Under the pieces are notes generated by a model. It had not been told where the DNA came from. It saw only the letters and a program-made list of their open reading frames with translations, and searched no databases. Made by a program: the position numbers and the translations under genes. Shown one piece after another: positions 1 through 7,928 of a stretch of DNA of 64,000 bases. The DNA lies in the NCBI GenBank assembly GCA_910579305.1, contig CAJTTA010000004.1, positions 25,206 through 89,205 of the forward strand. The letters are read 5' to 3'. The DNA is from an uncultured Muribaculaceae bacterium (lineage in GTDB: Bacteria > Bacteroidota > Bacteroidia > Bacteroidales > Muribaculaceae). Within the stretch, counting starts at the first letter, position 1. Each line of letters starts with the position of its first letter.

Positions 1-377
1 CTGCCGATGAATATCCGCGCCTGTGGCTGCGAGAGAAAGAGCGATATACTTTCACTCAACGCTACCTCGACACCTGGGCGCTCCGCAGGCAGGCGGCAAT
101 GAGCCTGTCGCTATGGCTCGGATTGATCTCCGGAGTCGCAGCTTCGGCATTGGCCCTGCCTGATGTGCTTCCGGCCTGCATCATGCTCCTTACAGGCCTG
201 TTGCTCTGGGGCTATCAGATATGTCTGTACCGTCGTGCGGCCCGACTCATGCACTCCGTGTGCCTTTTCTGGAGCGTGCCCCTGTTCTGGCTTATGCGTC
301 CCCTGCTCAACGCTGTCATGCGCATAAGATTCAGTGCCAACAAATCCACCAACTATACATGGCAGCACGCAAAATAG
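1..377 (+). CDS. C-terminal part of a membrane protein, probably a family 2 glycosyltransferase (5' end outside window)
   Basis: The reading frame is open from base 3 and runs to a TAG at 375-377, so the gene starts upstream of the window. The visible 124 or so residues begin with a charged stretch (EYPRLWLREKERY) and then hold two hydrophobic segments, followed by a basic tail (MRIRFSANKS). This layout, a cytosolic part followed by two or three C-terminal membrane helices, is usual for membrane-anchored GT2 enzymes of Bacteroidota, but the catalytic part is not visible, so the family call is inference. The stop lies 19 nt inside the next gene, so the two genes are probably in one operon. Confidence 0.45.
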   Translation, partial: ADEYPRLWLREKERYTFTQRYLDTWALRRQAAMSLSLWLGLISGVAASALALPDVLPACIMLLTGLLLWGYQICLYRRAARLMHSVCLFWSVPLFWLMRPLLNAVMRIRFSANKSTNYTWQHAK

Positions 378-2413
378 ACTCCGCTCTGCGCTCAGGCACA
401 CTGCTGCTTGCCTTCATCCTGTCTGTCTTCACTGCATTCTCTCAAGATCCGGAAGTAGACTCTCTGCCCGGAGTAGAGATAATAGCGCCCCTGCGGTCGC
501 GATCAATAATAGCGCCTCAGGAATTATCCGGCGCGCGGCTTAGTTCACTGAACGCCCACTCTGTGGCCGATGCCCTCCGCTATTTTTCAGGAGTACAGCT
601 CAAGGACTACGGCGGGGTGGGCGGTGTGAAGACCATAGACCTGCGCTCTATGGGAAGCCACCACACAGGTGTGTTTTACGATGGAATCCAGCTCGGCAAT
701 GCCCAGAACGGACAGATTGACCTGGGCCGTTATTCGCTTGACAATATCGAGAGAATAGCTCTCTATAATGGCCATAAAAGCGAGATCTTCCAGCCGGCCA
801 AGGATTTCGCCTCTGGCGCCTCCATCTATATACGCTCCCGAAAGCCCCACATTCCAGCCGGCAGAAAGCTGGCCGGAAGCGTCACGCTGCGCACAGGTTC
901 ATTCGGACTTATAAATCCGTCGGCACGCCTCGACTGGCGAATTTCCGACTCCATAAGCCTATCTGCATCGGCCGAATACACGTATGCCGACGGCAAATAT
1001 AAATTCCGCTATCACAAAGTATTTTCCGATGGCACTACTGCGTGGGACACCACGGCTACCCGACGCAACGGAGACATACATGCTCTCCGCTTAGAAGCCG
1101 GTGCATATGGACAATTCCATGGCGGCTCATGGCATGCCAAGGCCTATTTTTATGATTCAAGCAGAGGTATACCCGGTGCCATAGTCAACAATGTGTGGAA
1201 AAACTCTCAGCGACAATGGGACAGGAATTTCTTCATTCAGGGACGCATAGAGCATCACCCTTCATCCCGATACATGTGGATGGTCAATGCCAAGTATGCC
1301 AATGACCACATGCGTTACCTCAACCCCGACACCACGCTTCTATACATCGACAACTCTTTCAGGCAACAGGAGGTGTATCTTTCCACCACCCACAAACTCG
1401 CGATTCTCCCGCAATGGGAGGCGGCCGTATCGGCCGACTGGCAGTATAACACTCTCAACAGCAATCTATCAAATTTCGTATACCCGCGCCGTCACACTAT
1501 CCTTGCGGCACTCAGCACTCAGGCTACCCTTAACACGCTCAGAGCACAGGCGGCTCTGCTGCTCACCCATGCTGATGACCGGTTTCTGTCAAATCCCTTA
1601 CAACCGGGCTCCGGCCACAGGCACACATCATTCACACGTCTCTCCCCGTCACTGTTCCTGAGCTGGACACCGGCTACTTCCGAGGGGATAGAGACCCACG
1701 CATTTGCCAAGCGCATCTTCAGAATGCCTACCTTCAATGACCTTTATTATACCGACATAGGCAATGCTGCACTTAAGCCGGAGAATCTCAATCAGTTTGA
1801 CCTGGGAGCCACCTGGCGCATATTGCCCGCCACCACATGCGTGACAGCCCTCAGCATCGGTGCCGATGCTTATTACAATCTCGTGACCGACAAAATAATA
1901 GCCGTGCCTAAAGGCACCGGTCAGTACCGATGGATGATGATGAACATAGGCAAGGTGAAGATTCTCGGCATAGAGGCTGCAGGAGACATAAGCATCTCCC
2001 CTCTCAGTGAATTGCTGATGCACATGCGCGCCTCCTACACTTTCCAGAGCGCACGCGATTTCTCCGACCCCACTGACAACGCAGATGAGGCAGGCACCTA
2101 TAAGGGGCAGATAGCATATGTGCCACGTCACAGCTTCTCGATCACAGCAGATGCCACATGGAGAGCCTTCAAGCTGAATTACAGCTTCATATATGTGGGC
2201 GAGCGCTGGGATAATTCCTCCAACATACCTGTTAATTACGTGCAGCCATGGTATACCCACGACCTCTCCGCCTCCTATTCCTTCCCTCTCTGCGCAACAA
2301 CAGCCTCTGTCTCACTTGAAGTGAACAACCTGCTTGACCAGCAATATGAGGTGATACGCAATTACCCTATGCCCGGCCGTAATTTCAAACTTATTCTGCG
2401 CATTGACATATGA
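359..2413 (+). CDS. TonB-dependent outer membrane receptor, BtuB-like
   Basis: A 684-residue TonB-dependent receptor expected to import a substrate across the outer membrane with energy from TonB. I chose the ATG at 359 because it gives a clean signal peptide (basic start, then LLLAFILSVFTAFSQ); the longer frame from 221 puts a meaningless extension in front. A plug domain follows (residues about 30-150, with GVGGVKTIDLRSMG and FYDGIQLGNAQNG), then a beta-barrel ending in an aromatic-rich strand (FKLILRIDI). It overlaps the upstream gene by 19 nt and its stop overlaps the next start as ATGA. The partner is a BtuG-like surface lipoprotein, which is the arrangement of Bacteroides corrinoid (vitamin B12) transporters, so cobalamin or a related corrinoid is the most likely substrate. 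Any cobalamin riboswitch would lie upstream of the window. Confidence 0.8.
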   Translation: MAARKIDSALRSGTLLLAFILSVFTAFSQDPEVDSLPGVEIIAPLRSRSIIAPQELSGARLSSLNAHSVADALRYFSGVQLKDYGGVGGVKTIDLRSMGSHHTGVFYDGIQLGNAQNGQIDLGRYSLDNIERIALYNGHKSEIFQPAKDFASGASIYIRSRKPHIPAGRKLAGSVTLRTGSFGLINPSARLDWRISDSISLSASAEYTYADGKYKFRYHKVFSDGTTAWDTTATRRNGDIHALRLEAGAYGQFHGGSWHAKAYFYDSSRGIPGAIVNNVWKNSQRQWDRNFFIQGRIEHHPSSRYMWMVNAKYANDHMRYLNPDTTLLYIDNSFRQQEVYLSTTHKLAILPQWEAAVSADWQYNTLNSNLSNFVYPRRHTILAALSTQATLNTLRAQAALLLTHADDRFLSNPLQPGSGHRHTSFTRLSPSLFLSWTPATSEGIETHAFAKRIFRMPTFNDLYYTDIGNAALKPENLNQFDLGATWRILPATTCVTALSIGADAYYNLVTDKIIAVPKGTGQYRWMMMNIGKVKILGIEAAGDISISPLSELLMHMRASYTFQSARDFSDPTDNADEAGTYKGQIAYVPRHSFSITADATWRAFKLNYSFIYVGERWDNSSNIPVNYVQPWYTHDLSASYSFPLCATTASVSLEVNNLLDQQYEVIRNYPMPGRNFKLILRIDI

Positions 2414-3543
2414 AGACACTTAAATTCCTGCCACTACTTATGCTGCTCGCGCTCTTCTCCTGCCGCGAAGATGACATAATATTCATACCTGAAGAAGTGC
2501 CCACCGGCACCCCCGTCCTCTCGGATGTGCGAGGCTTTTATCTGCTGAACGAGGGAAATATGGGTTCTAACAAAAGTACTCTCGATTACTATAATCTCCT
2601 CACCGCCACTTATTTCAGAAACATCTATGCCTCGGCCAATCCCTCTGTGCCCAAAGAACTTGGAGATGTGGGGAATGACCTTGGCGTGTATGGTTCAAAA
2701 TTATATGCCGTGATCAACTGCTCCAACAAGGTGGAAGTCATGAGGGCCGACGATGCCGTGAGAATCAGTTCGATAGAGATTCCCAACTGCCGAAGCATAG
2801 CCTTCCATGGAAGATATGCCTACGTCACTTCATATGCAGGCCCGGTAGAGATACGCCCCGATTACTCCCAGCTCGGATTTGTGGCAAAAATCGACACCGT
2901 CACACTGCAAGTGGTAGACCGGTGTATAGTAGGCTATCAGCCCGACGGCCTGGCTGTGAGCGGCGACAACATATATGTGGCCAATTCCGGAGGCTACCGC
3001 GTGCCAAACTACGAGAACACCCTGTCAGTAATCTCGCTGGCCAGTTTCTCAGTCACCAAGACCATTGCCATAGCTCCGAATCTCGACAATGTAATAGCCG
3101 ACCGACACGGACGCATATGGGTGAGCAACCGGGGCGACTACTACGATGTGATGCCCTCACTCACATGCTATGACACGCGTAAAAACCGCATCGTGGCCAC
3201 CTTCCCCATAGGAGCAAGCGCAATGTGGCTCGATGATGACACACTTTACACCGTTGGGACTTCCTGGAATGCCGAGACACAAAGCAACGTGCGATCCTAT
3301 CACAAGATCGACACCGAAGCCTTGCAGATTGAAGAAAAAGGCCCCATTACAGACGGCACAGAGACAGAGATACGCGTTCCCTACGCCATAGCAGTCAACC
3401 CGGTGACAAAAGAAGTATACATCACCGATGCCCGCAGCTACCTCAATCCCGGATACCTTCACTGCTACAGCCCCGAAGGCATACGCCAATGGTCGGTACG
3501 CACCGGCGACATCCCCGCCGCCTTCGCCTTCATAGGCCAATAA
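2410..3543 (+). CDS. Surface lipoprotein with beta-propeller fold (YncE/DUF5074 type), BtuG-like
   Basis: A 377-residue lipoprotein: the signal peptide ends in a lipobox (LLALFSC), and the cysteine is followed by REDD, an acidic stretch of the kind that exports Bacteroidota lipoproteins to the cell surface. The mature part has repeated beta-propeller blade motifs (for example DGLAVSGDNIYVANSGG and VIADRHGRIWVSNRG) and an early LLNEGNMGSN segment. In Bacteroides, BtuG is a seven-bladed surface lipoprotein that binds cobalamin very tightly and sits on BtuB. The ATGA overlap with the BtuB-like receptor gene supports the same role here. The exact ligand is inference. It is the last gene of its operon; the next genes converge from the other strand. 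Confidence 0.7.
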   Translation: MKTLKFLPLLMLLALFSCREDDIIFIPEEVPTGTPVLSDVRGFYLLNEGNMGSNKSTLDYYNLLTATYFRNIYASANPSVPKELGDVGNDLGVYGSKLYAVINCSNKVEVMRADDAVRISSIEIPNCRSIAFHGRYAYVTSYAGPVEIRPDYSQLGFVAKIDTVTLQVVDRCIVGYQPDGLAVSGDNIYVANSGGYRVPNYENTLSVISLASFSVTKTIAIAPNLDNVIADRHGRIWVSNRGDYYDVMPSLTCYDTRKNRIVATFPIGASAMWLDDDTLYTVGTSWNAETQSNVRSYHKIDTEALQIEEKGPITDGTETEIRVPYAIAVNPVTKEVYITDARSYLNPGYLHCYSPEGIRQWSVRTGDIPAAFAFIGQ

Positions 3544-3547
3544 AAAA

Positions 3548-3567
3548 GCCGCCCCCGAAGGAGCGGC
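3548..3567 (-). terminator. Intrinsic terminator of the capsule operon
   Basis: An 8-bp GC-rich stem with one mismatch and a four-base loop lies 30 nt past the last gene of the minus-strand operon. Read on the minus strand it is followed by six T residues; on the plus strand no T run follows, so it serves the minus-strand operon and not the btu-like genes. Confidence 0.75.
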
Positions 3568-3596
3568 CACAGAATGATGATAATCTAACAGAAATC

Positions 3597-4157
3597 TCAA
3601 GATTCTTTTATGGAATCTATATAATGTCCAGGATAGATAGTACCTCCCAACGACAATATTTTACGTATCGATTCTTCTGCCTGCGCTCTATTGCCTCCGG
3701 GAAGACTTGTCACGGTCTTAACACCAGGGATATACGAATCTCCTGAGAATATCATCTGATCAATCATAAATGTAAGACATGAGGGATTATGGCCGGGAGT
3801 CGGAATGATTGACACCTTACGATGACCCATACATATTCGATCTTCTTCAATTATTCTTATCCGATCTTCATATTCAAAAACAAAAGGGGTCTCATGAAAG
3901 CGTGACATATTTTTACGGTCGCTAAGAAGCATTTCTCGTCCTACTGTATTTGTAATTACAACAACATTGGGATTCAGGGCAACGGCCTGATTCAATCCAT
4001 ATATATGATCGAAATGCGCATGTGTCAGCAGGACAGCTTCCACCTTATCAAACCCTATCCATTTATCACCAGGATCCACTAATAAGTCCCCAATTCTATA
4101 TGAAATTGAATTGAAAAATGAATTTACATGAAATGAAATATCTCCCGCTGTATTCAC
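3597..4157 (-). CDS. Metallo-beta-lactamase-fold hydrolase, last gene of the capsule operon
   Basis: A 186-residue MBL-fold protein with a complete metal-binding set: HAHFDH at residues 46-51, H123 (PTPGHN), D140 (FSGDSY) and H178 (YPGHY). This is the ligand pattern of glyoxalase II and related thioesterases, which cleave thioesters. The start is a GTG whose GTGA overlaps the stop of the KASIII gene, so translation is probably coupled; no in-frame ATG lies near. Placed after two KASIII genes, a reductase and an ACP, it could release or edit an acyl thioester, or act on an acylated sugar. That role is inference from context; the fold is secure. Confidence 0.8.
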   Translation of the reverse strand: MNTAGDISFHVNSFFNSISYRIGDLLVDPGDKWIGFDKVEAVLLTHAHFDHIYGLNQAVALNPNVVVITNTVGREMLLSDRKNMSRFHETPFVFEYEDRIRIIEEDRICMGHRKVSIIPTPGHNPSCLTFMIDQMIFSGDSYIPGVKTVTSLPGGNRAQAEESIRKILSLGGTIYPGHYIDSIKES

Positions 4158-5212
4158 ACTTCTACTATATCAGAGATTCTCAAGTCATGAAACGGAACTA
4201 TGGCAGTGGCCCATGTCATGCCTACACCGAATGCACTCAAAAGCAACCTCTTATTACCATCCATATTTCCTTTAAGCCTGTCGACAATAGTCAGAGGAAC
4301 AGAAACTGAAGAAGTGTTGCCATATTTGGCGATGGTTGATGGAATTTTATCTTTATCCAGTTTCAGCTTCTTTATCAGATAGCTATTGATAAAATTATTT
4401 GCCTGATGAAAGACATAGTAATCCAAGGCAGAGACATCTGTATTCGTTTGGGACAATAGTTTCTTTATATCCTTTGGAATTTCAACTATGACAAAATTGA
4501 ATACATCTGCACCATTCATATACCCTTGTTCATCTGATCGGATATTGCCATATTCATCAACAATACTCTCCTTAACAGACTCGAATGATGATGGATAACG
4601 ATACCCTCCGGCTTTAATTTTGATAAGATCTTCAAGAGAGCCATCAGAGTTCAATGAGAAATGGCTTGCTCCAAACTTATCAGAATTTTCTACAAGAGCC
4701 GCAACTCCTCCGTCGCCAAACAGGAATGCAGTGCGCCGATCCTTCGGTGAATACACTTTAGAGCGTGTTTCCCCATCCAATATCAAGGCTTTTCTCAGAC
4801 AACCTGTCGACATCATAGAAAATACTACGGACATTCCATAAATAAACGCAGAACATCCTAATGTGATATCGAAAGCGATAGTTGATTTGGGAAGTCCCAA
4901 CCTTTCTTGAAGGATAACGGATGTTGCCGGCATCCTATAATCAGGAGTCTGGGATATAAACACTAACAGATCTATCTCACTTCTGTCGACATTATTGTCT
5001 GCAAGCAGCTTCTCTGCCGCAGCGTAGCATAAATCTGATGAACATGTGTTTTCATCTGCAAACCTGCGTTCGTAAATACCAATTTTATCAACAACCTGGC
5101 GAACCTGTTCCTTATCAAAGAAAGCAGTATATTCATAGTTGTTGATAACTTTTTTAGGAATAGCAGCGGAGAGGGCAGAAATGCCCACCCCGCTGAAGTT
5201 CATTAGTGCCAT
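4154..5212 (-). CDS. 3-oxoacyl-ACP synthase III family protein (KASIII/FabH-like), copy 1
   Basis: A 352-residue thiolase-fold condensing enzyme. The Cys-His-Asn triad is intact: C120 (ITLGCSAF), H269 (VFHQAN) and N299 (YGNTSS). FabH enzymes condense acetyl-CoA with malonyl-ACP; relatives also act as acyltransferases on sugars and other acceptors (CerJ is an example). This copy is 12 nt downstream of the SDR gene and overlaps the MBL gene by 4 nt. It is similar in length and layout to the second KASIII at 5961-7031 but clearly diverged from it. It is probably dedicated to making or moving an acyl group for the polysaccharide and not to bulk fatty acid synthesis. Confidence 0.85.
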   Translation of the reverse strand: MALMNFSGVGISALSAAIPKKVINNYEYTAFFDKEQVRQVVDKIGIYERRFADENTCSSDLCYAAAEKLLADNNVDRSEIDLLVFISQTPDYRMPATSVILQERLGLPKSTIAFDITLGCSAFIYGMSVVFSMMSTGCLRKALILDGETRSKVYSPKDRRTAFLFGDGGVAALVENSDKFGASHFSLNSDGSLEDLIKIKAGGYRYPSSFESVKESIVDEYGNIRSDEQGYMNGADVFNFVIVEIPKDIKKLLSQTNTDVSALDYYVFHQANNFINSYLIKKLKLDKDKIPSTIAKYGNTSSVSVPLTIVDRLKGNMDGNKRLLLSAFGVGMTWATAIVPFHDLRISDIVEV

Positions 5213-5224
5213 TGTATAGATTTA

Positions 5225-5977
5225 TCAGATAGACTTACCGCCATCGATTACAAATTCGGTTCCTGTCACCCATGCTGTGGCATCTGAAAGAAAATAAACT
5301 ACTGCCTGGGCCACTTCTTCAGGACGGCAATAACGCTGAATCGGATATTTCTTACGGTCTTCTTCGAGTTCTGCCTCCGATACGGTGCCTCCGTGAATCA
5401 GAGGAGTTTCCACCATTCCCGGACATATGGCATTCGCCCTTATTCCTTGCGGGCCAAGCTCACGCGCCAGGAATTTCATCCAAGTGGAAAAAGCCGACTT
5501 TGCCGAACCATAGATAATATTGCCGTTGCCACAACGTGTAATTCCGCTTATGGATGCGATTGCTACGATTGAGCCGTCTTTCTTGATCAATTTCTTTTTG
5601 AGCATCAATCGTGTAAGCTCAATGGGCGCAAATAGATTGGTATTGTACACCCAGTCTACTTTCTTACGAGTGGCGAATTTACTCGTACACATATAGCTTA
5701 CTCCGGCACATAATGCCAATCCGTCCACAGCACCACATTTGGAAATAAGATCCTGCATTTGGTCATCGCACGTTATATCGGCAACGATCAGTTGATGATT
5801 CTCTCCCGGCATAAGATCCAGGGTTTCTTTCAAGCGCTCTTCATTGCGAGCTGTAGCAATAACGCGCGCTCCCATCTTTGCACATTCTATAGCTGTGGCC
5901 TTACCAATTCCTGATGATGCGCCGGTAACCAGTATAGTCTTGCCGGAAAGTGAATATGGATTATAACATGTGTTCAT
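5225..5977 (-). CDS. SDR family oxidoreductase (FabG-like 3-oxoacyl-ACP reductase)
   Basis: A 250-residue classical short-chain dehydrogenase. It has the NAD(P) motif TGASSGIG (residues 18-25), catalytic Ser in ASISG (about S144), YGSAK with Y156 and K160, and a NAICPGMVETPL segment. I start at the ATG at 5977; the longer frame opens with TTG at 5986. It overlaps the 3' end of KASIII copy 2 by 17 nt. Between two condensing enzymes and an ACP, the natural job is reduction of a 3-oxoacyl-ACP to a 3-hydroxyacyl-ACP. Action on a sugar cannot be excluded, since SDRs serve both purposes. Confidence 0.8.
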   Translation of the reverse strand: MNTCYNPYSLSGKTILVTGASSGIGKATAIECAKMGARVIATARNEERLKETLDLMPGENHQLIVADITCDDQMQDLISKCGAVDGLALCAGVSYMCTSKFATRKKVDWVYNTNLFAPIELTRLMLKKKLIKKDGSIVAIASISGITRCGNGNIIYGSAKSAFSTWMKFLARELGPQGIRANAICPGMVETPLIHGGTVSEAELEEDRKKYPIQRYCRPEEVAQAVVYFLSDATAWVTGTEFVIDGGKSI

Positions 5978-7031
5978 CGCTGTCAAGTTCTACAAGATTC
6001 GATATTACAAAGTCACGGGTCTTAAAGGAAATGGTGCCCCAGGACAGTCCAACTCCGAAGCCGCAACACATGAATTGCTTTTCTCCATTGTCTGCTTTCC
6101 CTTTCAACTCCGCTACAATTGTCAGAGGAATTGAGGCTGAAGAGGTGTTGCCGAAATGCGGCATGCAGTTGGGTACTTTCTCAAGAGGCAACTTGAGCTT
6201 CTTTACTATCATATCATTCATCTTTTTATTTGCCTGATGGAAAATAAAATAATCTGAATCAAGATAGTTGAACGAGAATTTGTCGGCCAGACGTTTAACG
6301 GATTTTGGCGCTGTAGAAATGCCGAATGAGAATACATCCATTCCTTTCATACGCGTGGTAAATCCGGTATAGGTCTTGCCATCTATCTCTATTTCCTTGA
6401 ATGAATCTTCAGTAATAGGATAACGTGCTCCTCCATTGGGTTTTATAATAGCCTCATAACCGCCGCCATCCGTACCATAATGAGCTTTTATGCCTTCTGA
6501 GCCCTCTTCATATTCTAGTGCGGTGACTGTGCCGGCCGAACCGAACAAAGGATCTTCTTTATCCGGACGTATATATTGTCCGCGAGCATCACCGACACAT
6601 AATAGAGCCTTCTTTATGTCGCCATTCTGCAAGAGAGCAGCCACATTACTCATGCCATATACCCATCCTGAACATCCCAGCTGAATATCTTCGGCATAGC
6701 ATTCTTTTGTGCATCCAAGCTTGTCTTGCATTATACATGCCGTTGCAGGGAAGATAAAATCAAGTGTCTGCGACACCATCACGATCGCATCTACTTCCTC
6801 AGGTTTCCATGCCAAGTCGGCAAGCAATTGCTTTGCGGCTTTGAAACAAAGATCGGAAGTAGTGAGTTCTATATCAGATCTACGTTCTATCACACCTGTT
6901 GTAGCAACGAAGTCTGCATTCTCATAATGCGGAGATATGCGTCTCTCACAGGTAAGGTTGTTCTTGATATGCCGAGGCACGCCGGCAGCAATGCCGGCGA
7001 CCTTGACATTTTTAAAATGGAAGAATGCCAT
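5961..7031 (-). CDS. 3-oxoacyl-ACP synthase III family protein (KASIII/FabH-like), copy 2
   Basis: A 356-residue KASIII-type enzyme with an intact triad: C120 (IQLGCSGW), H265 (IFHQAN) and N295 (FGNTSS). It starts on the last base of the ACP stop codon (TAATG), the tightest possible coupling to its carrier protein. Of the two KASIII copies it is therefore the one most obviously paired with the ACP. Substrate choice cannot be read from sequence alone. Confidence 0.85.
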   Translation of the reverse strand: MAFFHFKNVKVAGIAAGVPRHIKNNLTCERRISPHYENADFVATTGVIERRSDIELTTSDLCFKAAKQLLADLAWKPEEVDAIVMVSQTLDFIFPATACIMQDKLGCTKECYAEDIQLGCSGWVYGMSNVAALLQNGDIKKALLCVGDARGQYIRPDKEDPLFGSAGTVTALEYEEGSEGIKAHYGTDGGGYEAIIKPNGGARYPITEDSFKEIEIDGKTYTGFTTRMKGMDVFSFGISTAPKSVKRLADKFSFNYLDSDYFIFHQANKKMNDMIVKKLKLPLEKVPNCMPHFGNTSSASIPLTIVAELKGKADNGEKQFMCCGFGVGLSWGTISFKTRDFVISNLVELDSDEHML

Positions 7032-7261
7032 TATGCCTTTGCCTTTACAGTGTTAAATAGGTCTTCCACGGTTACAGCGTCATTGATATCAGCCCCCTTG
7101 AGAGTGATGTCATATTCTTCATCTACCATGCCGATGACAGAGAGGGCTGTCAAAGATGACCATTCTTCAAGATCGTGGAAAACTGTTGTAGCGGTGATTT
7201 CGGATGCGTCGGTGTCATCGAACTGATTTGCGAAATTCTCGATAAAATCTTTTAATTCCAT
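7031..7261 (-). CDS. Acyl carrier protein dedicated to the capsule operon
   Basis: A 76-residue acidic four-helix carrier protein. The phosphopantetheine site lies in EWSSLTAL (probably Ser36), where the usual DSL is SSL; the following helix (MVDEEYDITL) is typical of ACPs. It carries acyl chains as thioesters on the prosthetic arm. It sits between the PglD/NeuD-like acyltransferase gene (20 nt away) and KASIII copy 2 (1-nt overlap), so it probably hands an acyl chain from the condensing enzymes to a sugar acyltransferase. A separate housekeeping ACP would be expected elsewhere in the genome. Confidence 0.8.
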   Translation of the reverse strand: MELKDFIENFANQFDDTDASEITATTVFHDLEEWSSLTALSVIGMVDEEYDITLKGADINDAVTVEDLFNTVKAKA

Positions 7262-7281
7262 TGTGTTGAACTTATTTAGGG

Positions 7282-7926
7282 TTAGTATTTAAATTTCTTG
7301 GCAGGATTGCCAATGTACGTATTATTGTCTTTAGGCTTGGTAAGCAATGCCGACAATGGGGACAAAACGACATCGCTTCCTATACGAAGGCACTGTTTCA
7401 CAAAACTATAAGTACCCAAAAGATTCCGGTCTCCTATTTTGACCTCTCCCGAAATTTTGGATGCAGGCATAAATACGTTGTAATCTCCTATCTGCGTATC
7501 ATGACCGATGCCTACCATGCCATTTAGAAGGTTGAAGTTACCCAAAGTCACACCGGTTGTCACGTAACATGCTCCGGCAATGATATTTCCTTCTCCTATC
7601 TGAAAAGTTTCTTTATCTGAAATCCAAAAAGAGGGATCAATGATATTTGGAAACCTAATTTTAGGATTAGTGATTCGCTGTCTTACGGCTTGCAATGTCC
7701 CAGGCACTCCGAAACAAAGGACCACATCTAGCTCGTCAGGCCAAGCATTCAATTCCTTCATGCCTCCCAGCACCAGGCCGAAATGCGACACCGGCTCTCC
7801 CGGGACTTTTCCATCATCAAAAAAGCCAATGAGCTTCCAGCGGAGATGCACCTTATTTATAACTTCCAGCATGCATGCCGTCTCGCGGCCTAAACCTCCG
7901 GCTCCATAGATAGCTATATTTCTCAT
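7282..7926 (-). CDS. Sugar O/N-acyltransferase, NeuD/PglD family (left-handed beta-helix)
   Basis: A 214-residue protein with an N-terminal Rossmann-like sugar-nucleotide domain (IAIYGAGGLGRET, then FFDDG near residue 40) and C-terminal hexapeptide repeats (IGEGNIIAGACYVTTGV, IGDRNLLGTYSF). PglD of Campylobacter acetylates UDP-4-amino sugars from acetyl-CoA and NeuD acetylates sialic acid. I use the ATG at 7926; the frame extends two codons to a TTG. It lies directly between an initiating sugar transferase (2 nt gap) and the ACP gene, which raises the possibility that its donor is the acyl-ACP made by the neighbouring module and not acetyl-CoA. That donor idea is inference. Confidence 0.75.
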   Translation of the reverse strand: MRNIAIYGAGGLGRETACMLEVINKVHLRWKLIGFFDDGKVPGEPVSHFGLVLGGMKELNAWPDELDVVLCFGVPGTLQAVRQRITNPKIRFPNIIDPSFWISDKETFQIGEGNIIAGACYVTTGVTLGNFNLLNGMVGIGHDTQIGDYNVFMPASKISGEVKIGDRNLLGTYSFVKQCLRIGSDVVLSPLSALLTKPKDNNTYIGNPAKKFKY

Positions 7927-7928
7927 GA

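Noticed and set aside
221..358. Upstream extension of the BtuB-like receptor frame
   Set aside because: It overlaps the previous coding sequence and lacks a signal peptide; ATG 359 gives a normal one.
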